From positions 2,232,001 to 2,296,000 of the forward strand of contig OZ241323.1 of the NCBI GenBank assembly GCA_965199685.1: a stretch of DNA of 64,000 nt. The letters run 5' to 3'. Under the pieces are notes generated by a model that was not told where the DNA came from, did not search any database, and saw only the letters and a program-made list of their open reading frames with translations. This document shows positions 58,518 to 64,000 of this stretch, in pieces. Positions within the stretch are counted from its first letter, which is position 1, and each line of letters opens with the position of its first letter. The position numbers were made by a program, and so were the translations under genes. This DNA comes from SP5GCR1 sp965199685. GTDB lineage: Bacteria > Pseudomonadota > Gammaproteobacteria > Poriferisulfidales > Oxydemutatoraceae.

Positions 58518-59471
58518 ATGAGTCATACACGCTTTGAGCCGGTTTGCCAGCGAGTTCAACGAAGTGAGCTTGCGGTACCGGGCTCTAATCCCAAAATGAT
58601 AGAGAAAGCCCTGCACTGCGATGCCGATTATGTATTTTTGGATTTAGAAGACGCGGTCGCTCCCGGCGACAAATTGCAAGCACGCAAGAACGTTATAGAA
58701 GCCCTCAATAGCCTCGATTGGAAGAGTGCCGGAAAAACCATCTCAGTGCGCATCAACGGACTGGATACACATTATATGTATCGCGATGTCGTTGATGTGG
58801 TAGAACAAGCCGGTTCTAAACTGGATACGATACTGGTGCCTAAGGTGGGCGTACCTGGTGATCTCTATACTGTGGATGTTTTGTTAACACAAATGGAAGA
58901 GGCAAAAGGCATTAAACACCGCATTGGACTAGAAGCCTTGATTGAAACCGCACTAGGGATGGCATGCGTTGAGCAGATTGCATCGTCATCAAGCAAACGT
59001 CTTGAAGCCATGCATTTCGGAGTAGCCGATTACGCGGCAAGCAATAGAGCACGAACTGTCAATATTGGTGGGCTGAATCCAGACTATCCGGGCGATCAAT
59101 GGCACGCAGCAATTACCCGTATGACGGTTGCATGCCGAGCCTACGGATTGCGTCCGATAGACGGTCCTTTCGGAGATTTCAAAGACCCCGACGGTTATAT
59201 CTTGGCTGCAAAACGTGCCGCCGCACTGGGCATAGAAGGCAAATGGGCAATACACCCCTCGCAAATAGAATTGGCAAATCAAGTCTTCTCGCCACCTGAT
59301 ACCGAAGTGGAAAAAGCGCGCCGCATACTTGAAGAATTAGATAAAGCCGCCGCCGAGGGGCGTGGGGCAGCCTTGTTGGACGGCAAAATGATTGATGCGG
59401 CTTCGGCGCGTATGGCTGAAAACATCGTCGGCATTGCCAAAGCGATTGCCAATAAACAAAGCAAATCCTAA
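58518..59471 (+). CDS. mcl: Malyl-CoA lyase
   Basis: 317-residue CitE/HpcH-fold lyase. RSELAVPGSNPKMIEKALHCDADYVFLDLEDAVAPGDK is characteristic; metal-binding residues lie in LDLEDAV and in the GLEALIETALGM region. It cleaves malyl-CoA to acetyl-CoA and glyoxylate; a role on beta-methylmalyl-CoA is possible in relatives. It lies eight bases after sgaA and just before mtkA, which supports the serine-cycle assignment. Confidence 0.92.
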   Translation: MSHTRFEPVCQRVQRSELAVPGSNPKMIEKALHCDADYVFLDLEDAVAPGDKLQARKNVIEALNSLDWKSAGKTISVRINGLDTHYMYRDVVDVVEQAGSKLDTILVPKVGVPGDLYTVDVLLTQMEEAKGIKHRIGLEALIETALGMACVEQIASSSSKRLEAMHFGVADYAASNRARTVNIGGLNPDYPGDQWHAAITRMTVACRAYGLRPIDGPFGDFKDPDGYILAAKRAAALGIEGKWAIHPSQIELANQVFSPPDTEVEKARRILEELDKAAAEGRGAALLDGKMIDAASARMAENIVGIAKAIANKQSKS

Positions 59472-59488
59472 AAACTCAGGAGATCACA

Positions 59489-60655
59489 ATGAACCTTCAC
59501 GAATATCAAGCAAAAGGAATTTTACAAAGAAATGGTGTTAAAATCGCTGCTGCAAAACTCGCCTATAGTCCTGCTCAGGCGGTTATCGGCTACCGAGAGA
59601 TCGGAACCGCAACTTGCGCAGTCAAAGCCCAAATTCACTCAGGCGCGCGAGGTAAAGCAGGAGGCATCAAAATTTGTTCAAGCGAAGAAGAAATACGCAA
59701 GTTTACAAACAACATCTTAGGAACCTCTTTGGTTACCCATCAGACCGGACCACAAGGGAAAACCGTCGAGAAAATCTATATTGAGGCGGGAACCGCTATT
59801 GGTCGAGAACTTTATCTGGCTTTTGTGCTTGATCGTGCAACCGAGCGTATCGTTGCAATCGCCTCGGCAGTCGGCGGCATGGACATAGAGGAACTTGCCG
59901 AGAGCCAACCCGAGGCAATTATTCGCTCACCTATCGATCCGGCGATAGGTATGCAGCCTTTTCAAGCGCGTGAATTGGCATTCACACTTGATATTCCTAA
60001 GCCGCTGCTCAAAGAAGCGGTTAAATTTTTCATCAATTGTTATGAAACCTTCGTACAGAGCGATGCAAATCTACTGGAGATTAACCCTCTAGTTATCACT
60101 AAAGCCGAAGACGCATTGGTGCCGTTGGATGCCAAACTTGCGGTTGATGACAATGCTCTATACAAACACCCGTTAATTTCCCAAATGCGAGATAAGTCTC
60201 AGGAAGATCCTCGAGAAACCAATGCTTCGGAACACGATCTAAGCTATGTGGGGTTGGAAGGAAACATTGGTTGCATGATCAATGGTGCCGGACTTGCGAT
60301 GGCAACCATGGATATGATCAAGTACGCCGGTGGCGAGCCAGCAAACTTTTTAGACATCGGCGGCGGTGCCTCACCGGAACGAGTTGCTAAAGCATTTGAG
60401 TTGGTTTTAGAAGACAAAAACGTCAAGTCCATGCTGGTCAATATCTACGCCGGTATCAATCGTTGTGATTGGATAGCTGAGGGTTTGATTAAAGCAATCA
60501 AATCGGTGGAACCCAAAGTACCTTTGGTGGTGCGTTTGTCGGGAACCAATGTCGAACAAGGCCAGCAAATGTTGAAAGAGAGCGGTTTGCCGGTTATCTC
60601 TGCGCACACTTTGGGAGAAGCGGCAGAGGAAGCGGTTGCCGCTGCAAAATCATAA
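59489..60655 (+). CDS. mtkA: Malate-CoA ligase (malate thiokinase) large subunit
   Basis: 388-residue ATP-grasp subunit related to SucC. MNLHEYQAKGILQRNGV, AQIHSGARGKAGGI, and GLEGNIGCMINGAGLAMATMDMIKYAGGEPANFLDIGGGA are family hallmarks. Assignment to malate rather than succinate thiokinase rests on the neighbours mcl and sgaA. CAGGAG precedes the ATG. Confidence 0.88.
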   Translation: MNLHEYQAKGILQRNGVKIAAAKLAYSPAQAVIGYREIGTATCAVKAQIHSGARGKAGGIKICSSEEEIRKFTNNILGTSLVTHQTGPQGKTVEKIYIEAGTAIGRELYLAFVLDRATERIVAIASAVGGMDIEELAESQPEAIIRSPIDPAIGMQPFQARELAFTLDIPKPLLKEAVKFFINCYETFVQSDANLLEINPLVITKAEDALVPLDAKLAVDDNALYKHPLISQMRDKSQEDPRETNASEHDLSYVGLEGNIGCMINGAGLAMATMDMIKYAGGEPANFLDIGGGASPERVAKAFELVLEDKNVKSMLVNIYAGINRCDWIAEGLIKAIKSVEPKVPLVVRLSGTNVEQGQQMLKESGLPVISAHTLGEAAEEAVAAAKS

Positions 60656-60664
60656 GGAGATATC

Positions 60665-61552
60665 ATGGCAATACTATTAGACGAAAAAACCAAAGTTATA
60701 GTGCAGGGGATTACCGGCAGGATCGGTAGTTTTCATACTAAAGAGATGGTCGCCTATGGCACTAATGTGGTCGGCGGAGTTACCCCAGGCAAGGGAGGCA
60801 TGACATACCTTGACCTTCCGGTCTTTGATACCGTAAAACAAGCAGTAGAGCAAACTGGTGCCGAGGCAAGTGTTTTATTTGTGCCCGCTGCCGCTGCTGC
60901 CGATTCACTAATGGAAGCAAACGACGGCGGCATCAAATATGCCGTTGCAATTACCGACGGGATCCCGGCACTAGATATGATGCGGGTTAAGCGTTTTATG
61001 CGTCGTTATAAAGAGACTAAAAAAATGATTCTTACCGGACCGAACTGTGCTGGCACAATTAGCCCGGGCAAAGCAATGATGGGAATTATGCCCGGACACA
61101 TTTATATGCCTGGTGATGTCGGCGTGGTTGCACGCTCTGGCACACTCGGTTATGAGGCTGCCTCGCAAATGAAAGCGGTGGGTATCGGCATAACGACTAG
61201 TGTAGGCATTGGTGGCGATCCGATTAACGGCAGTTCGCATCGCGATATATTGGAAATGTTTGAAGCCGATCCCGAAACCAAGGCGGTGATGATGATCGGT
61301 GAAATTGGTGGTCCCCAAGAAGCGGAAGCAGCGGAGTTTATCAAGTCGGAAATGAGCAAACCAGTGGTCGCTTATATCGCCGGAATGACCGCACCCAAAG
61401 GACGACGTATGGGACACGCCGGTGCAATCGTTTCAGGCAAAGGCGAAAGTGCCTCCGAGAAGGTCGAAATTTTACAGGAAGCTGGTGTGGCAATTGCGCC
61501 AAATCCATCTGAACTTGGTTCTACGATGGCCGAAGTTATGAAAAAGCTATAA
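60665..61552 (+). CDS. mtkB: Malate-CoA ligase (malate thiokinase) small subunit
   Basis: 295-residue SucD-like subunit. VQGITGRIGSFHTKEMVAYGTNVVGGVTPGKGG is the CoA-binding domain, LTGPNCAGTISPG the ligase motif, and the phosphohistidine lies in RMGHAGAIVSGKGES. A strong AAGGAG precedes the ATG. It pairs with mtkA to activate malate with CoA and ATP. Confidence 0.9.
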   Translation: MAILLDEKTKVIVQGITGRIGSFHTKEMVAYGTNVVGGVTPGKGGMTYLDLPVFDTVKQAVEQTGAEASVLFVPAAAAADSLMEANDGGIKYAVAITDGIPALDMMRVKRFMRRYKETKKMILTGPNCAGTISPGKAMMGIMPGHIYMPGDVGVVARSGTLGYEAASQMKAVGIGITTSVGIGGDPINGSSHRDILEMFEADPETKAVMMIGEIGGPQEAEAAEFIKSEMSKPVVAYIAGMTAPKGRRMGHAGAIVSGKGESASEKVEILQEAGVAIAPNPSELGSTMAEVMKKL

Positions 61553-61566
61553 AAAAGAAAAGATTG

Positions 61567-62544
61567 ATGAGTAAAACCGTAATCGTAACCCGGCGTTGGC
61601 CGGAAGTTGTCGAACAAGAACTTAAGGCGATGTGCGACGATGTGCGTCTAAACGAAGATGACCGCCCTATGTCCAAAGATGAACTCAAGGCGACACTGGC
61701 AAGCGCAGAATGTGTCTTGCCGACGGTAACCGATCCTATTGATGCCGAAGTACTCGGCATTGATAATATGCAGTGCCGTTTTCTCGGCAATTTTGGTGTC
61801 GGCTTCAATCACATAGATTTAGAGGCTGCCAAACAAGCAGGGATAGCGGTTAGCAACACCCCCGAAGTATTAACCGATTGTACTGCCGATATCGCAATGG
61901 TTTTGATGTTAATGATTGCCCGTCGCACTGGAGAGGGTGAACGACACGTGCGTGCCGGTGAGTGGAGCGGATGGCGTCCAACCCACATGATGGGAACGAA
62001 AGTGACTGGCAAAACCCTAGGATTAGTTGGCTTTGGACGTATTGCCCAAGCAGTGGCCAAAAAGGCACACCACGGCTTCGGGATGAAGATAACTTTTAGC
62101 GATCCTGCTATGGATCGCATTCCACAGGAAGCCATAGATGCCGTCTCAGCAACACCCTGCGATTCCCTTGAAGAACTGATGTCTAGCGCAGATTTTATCT
62201 CACTGCATTGCCCAGGCGGTAAAGCAACCTACCATTTAATAAACAGCGAGCGACTTGCTCTGATGCAATCGTCTGCTTTTATCATCAACACTGCACGCGG
62301 CGATGTGATAGATAATCAGGCACTGATTACTGCCTTGAAGGAAAAAACCATTGCCGGTGCAGGCTTAGATGTCTATGAAGGCGAACCCGCACTAGATCCC
62401 GGATTTCTGGGCTTGGAGAATATCGTGTTGCTTCCTCATCTGGGAAGTGCTTCTCTGGAGACTCGCATCGCAATGGGTCGCCGTGTACTACAAAACCTAA
62501 AAGCCTATCTAGCAGGAGAACCCTTACCCGACAAAGTTGTTTGA
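61567..62544 (+). CDS. D-2-hydroxyacid dehydrogenase, probable hydroxypyruvate/glyoxylate reductase
   Basis: 325-residue dehydrogenase starting at ATG 61567 (a TTG lies just before it). The NAD(P) motif is GLVGFGRIAQAVAKKA; the catalytic Arg, Glu and His are in NTARGDVIDN, DVYEGEP and LLPHLGSAS. Hydroxypyruvate from the aminotransferase would be reduced to glycerate. It is last in the operon; glycerate kinase and glyA are not in the window. Confidence 0.85.
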   Translation: MSKTVIVTRRWPEVVEQELKAMCDDVRLNEDDRPMSKDELKATLASAECVLPTVTDPIDAEVLGIDNMQCRFLGNFGVGFNHIDLEAAKQAGIAVSNTPEVLTDCTADIAMVLMLMIARRTGEGERHVRAGEWSGWRPTHMMGTKVTGKTLGLVGFGRIAQAVAKKAHHGFGMKITFSDPAMDRIPQEAIDAVSATPCDSLEELMSSADFISLHCPGGKATYHLINSERLALMQSSAFIINTARGDVIDNQALITALKEKTIAGAGLDVYEGEPALDPGFLGLENIVLLPHLGSASLETRIAMGRRVLQNLKAYLAGEPLPDKVV

Positions 62545-62555
62545 CCCAGACATAA

Positions 62556-63602
62556 ATGGAATTATCCTCGCTTAGCAGGAACAGCACGCTGTGGGGGCGT
62601 TTTATTAAATTAAGCATGCTTGCCATACCCATGATCTGGGTTACTACCCTAGAATTTCAAATACGTAGAGCACCCAGTTTCGGCAGAATGATGACAGGCT
62701 TTCTGTATAGACTCTTGATTTTTATTCGTCTATTCTACCGTCAATTCTTAAATAAAGATTTCCTCAATAGTAAATGTGTAGTCGTGAATTATGAAGATTG
62801 CCGTCCTATTGGTACGTCGCTAGACGGAATCGTTGGTTTTGCATGGCTCTGTGAAAAAATGAAAATTAATGTAAAAATCAAACACCCTAGTAGTATGGTG
62901 TGGAGACATTTTGAAAACGATACACTGATCAATACTAAAGACAAATCAATACATAAATTGCCACCTGCTACTCGAAAGAAATTTTTTAAAAATCACATTG
63001 CGCATTTTGGTGATTTTTTCATCTCTTCAACATACGGGCATAAAATACTATCGAAACTCGCAATAAACCAAAATCTTGAAAGATGTGCTGATCAATGGTT
63101 TGCCGATAATATTAAAGGCGATTGGGTTGCCGTCCATTACCGTGGCACAGATGGATCTTATTATAGAAGTGGGCTGAATATTGATTCGTATATTACTTAC
63201 CTAAAAGAAGTAATAGTTGATCAATATAGTATTTTTGTATGTTCGGACCAGGCACAGTTTATTGAAAAAATGCACATAGCTTTCCCGAACAGAGTGTTTT
63301 CAAGAGATATTAAACGCTCTTATGATGGGGCACCAATACATAGACATTATATTGTGCTAACAGAAACGCAAGAAAAAATTGATAATTTTAATCAAGAAAA
63401 AGATGCACTGATTGATCTTTTGGTTCTTGCAAAAGCCAAACTTATCTATACTACAGGTTCCGGATTTGCAGGCGCAGCGCGATACTTTAATCCACAAATT
63501 AAAATTATATCGCTAGACCAAAGAAGGATAGGACGAGGTAAAAATAATGTGCCTATCCCCAGAAAGGATTTATACGACAGACTTTGTCAGAATCTAAAAT
63601 GA
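62556..63602 (+). CDS. NodZ/fucosyltransferase-like glycosyltransferase, copy 1
   Basis: 348-residue protein. A hydrophobic N-terminal segment (KLSMLAIPMIWVTTLEF) may anchor it. The middle part WVAVHYRGTDGSYYRSGLNIDSYITYLKE and IFVCSDQAQFIEKM, followed by TTGSGFAGAARYF, resembles the donor-binding half of NodZ-type alpha-1,6-fucosyltransferases and O-fucosyltransferases (HxRGTD in place of HIRRGD). The acceptor is unknown; surface glycan decoration is an inference. Base composition is A+T-richer than the serine-cycle genes upstream, which suggests acquisition. Its last codon overlaps the next copy (ATGA). Confidence 0.6.
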   Translation: MELSSLSRNSTLWGRFIKLSMLAIPMIWVTTLEFQIRRAPSFGRMMTGFLYRLLIFIRLFYRQFLNKDFLNSKCVVVNYEDCRPIGTSLDGIVGFAWLCEKMKINVKIKHPSSMVWRHFENDTLINTKDKSIHKLPPATRKKFFKNHIAHFGDFFISSTYGHKILSKLAINQNLERCADQWFADNIKGDWVAVHYRGTDGSYYRSGLNIDSYITYLKEVIVDQYSIFVCSDQAQFIEKMHIAFPNRVFSRDIKRSYDGAPIHRHYIVLTETQEKIDNFNQEKDALIDLLVLAKAKLIYTTGSGFAGAARYFNPQIKIISLDQRRIGRGKNNVPIPRKDLYDRLCQNLK

Positions 63603-64000
63603 AATTATCTGCTCTTCACAGGAAAAGCATGCTGTGGGGGCGTGTTATTAAATTAAGAATGCTTGCCATACCTATGATCTGGGTTACTACCCTAGAATTT
63701 CAAATACGTAGAGCACCCAGTTTCGGCAGAATGATGACAGGCTTTCTGTATAGACTCTTGATTTTTATTCGTCTATTCTACCGTCAATTCTTAAATAAAG
63801 ATTTCCTCAATAGTAAATGTGTAGTCGTGAATTATGAAGATTGCCGTCCTATTGGTACGTCGCTAGACGGAATCGTTGGTTTTGCATGGCTCTGTGAAAA
63901 AATGAAAATTAATGTAAAAATCAAACACCCTAGTAGTATGGTGTGGAGACATTTTGAAAACGATACACTGATCAATACTAAAGACAAATCAATACATAAA
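63599..64000 (+). CDS. NodZ/fucosyltransferase-like glycosyltransferase, copy 2 (cut by window end)
   Basis: 134 codons are visible. The start MKLSALHRKSMLWGRVIKLRMLAIPMIW differs from copy 1 at several residues, but from 63674 to the window end (327 bases) the DNA is identical to 62631-62957. The remainder lies beyond the window. Translational coupling through ATGA with copy 1 supports a real gene. Confidence 0.7.
   Translation, partial: MKLSALHRKSMLWGRVIKLRMLAIPMIWVTTLEFQIRRAPSFGRMMTGFLYRLLIFIRLFYRQFLNKDFLNSKCVVVNYEDCRPIGTSLDGIVGFAWLCEKMKINVKIKHPSSMVWRHFENDTLINTKDKSIHK

Noticed and set aside
1..64000. CRISPR arrays, tRNA or rRNA genes, replication origin
   Set aside because: I found no regularly spaced direct repeats with unique spacers, no convincing cloverleaf and no rRNA sequence. 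The dispersed repeats are palindromic and irregularly spaced; rpmH is present but no DnaA-box cluster or dnaA gene was seen beside it.

Overview
The window looks like a piece of chromosome from a sulfur-oxidising gammaproteobacterium (or a close relative) that lives with a host. It carries a reverse-type dissimilatory sulfite reductase cluster (dsrABEFHCMK). It also carries a truncated Sox system (soxXYZA-soxK-soxB with two accessory genes and no soxCD) and a serine-cycle operon (sga, mcl, mtkA, mtkB, hydroxypyruvate reductase). Traits suggesting host contact are a non-flagellar type III secretion export apparatus (sctQRSTU), two tandem kexin-like proteases ending in leucine-rich repeats, and a tandem pair of NodZ/fucosyltransferase-like enzymes. 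Housekeeping genes (dnaX, queA-tgt, gshB-ruvX-pyrR-pyrF, rpmH-rnpA-yidC-mnmE, lepA, rho, purH, folP, thiD-thiE) are of proteobacterial type. The exact taxon cannot be fixed from this sequence; a thiotrophic invertebrate symbiont is my inference.

Layout. 1-864: 3' part of a DUF4143-type ATPase. 1141-5529: sct genes on the minus strand, interrupted by a repeat. 5603-7113: truncated haemoglobin and an LpxL-type acyltransferase. 7340-13600: dsr cluster, minus strand. 13854-17082: small membrane protein, TauD-like dioxygenase, SRP RNA and dnaX. 17090-17880: tandem duplication of a module encoding a 23-residue hydrophobic peptide followed by a conserved structured RNA segment and terminator. 18136-20308: queA-tgt. 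20431-21897: porin. 22143-27987: sox operon. 28451-34328: the two proteases. 34362-37025: pyrF, pyrR, ruvX, gshB. 37334-42230: restriction-modification island with a NotI-like enzyme, three DNA methyltransferases, a probable second restriction enzyme, an IS1595 remnant and a deleted methyltransferase copy. 42414-46010: mnmE, yidC, rnpA, rpmH. 46420-51407: thiD, thiE, folP, a secreted metallo-beta-lactamase-fold protein, lepA. 51415-52663: a TnpB-only element. 52947-57057: rho, purH, an OxyR-like regulator. 57250-62544: serine-cycle operon. 62556-64000: tandem glycosyltransferases, the second cut by the window end.

How the genes fit together. Thiosulfate would be handled in the periplasm by SoxAX, SoxYZ and SoxB. 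Lacking SoxCD, the cell would leave sulfane sulfur, which the cytoplasmic Dsr system (DsrEFH to DsrC to rDsrAB, with electrons through DsrMK) oxidises to sulfite. The serine-cycle enzymes would aminate glyoxylate against serine, activate malate and cleave malyl-CoA to acetyl-CoA and glyoxylate.

The most unusual structural feature is a family of short interspersed repeats scattered over nearly every intergenic gap. They are mosaics of four modules, several of which form hairpins whose stems differ between copies yet stay complementary. These repeats also supply the stop codons and last residues of several genes (lpxL, dsrK, tgt). The strongest candidate for an undescribed system is the tandem small-peptide/structured-RNA module at 17090-17880, whose layout resembles duplicated type I toxin-antitoxin loci.
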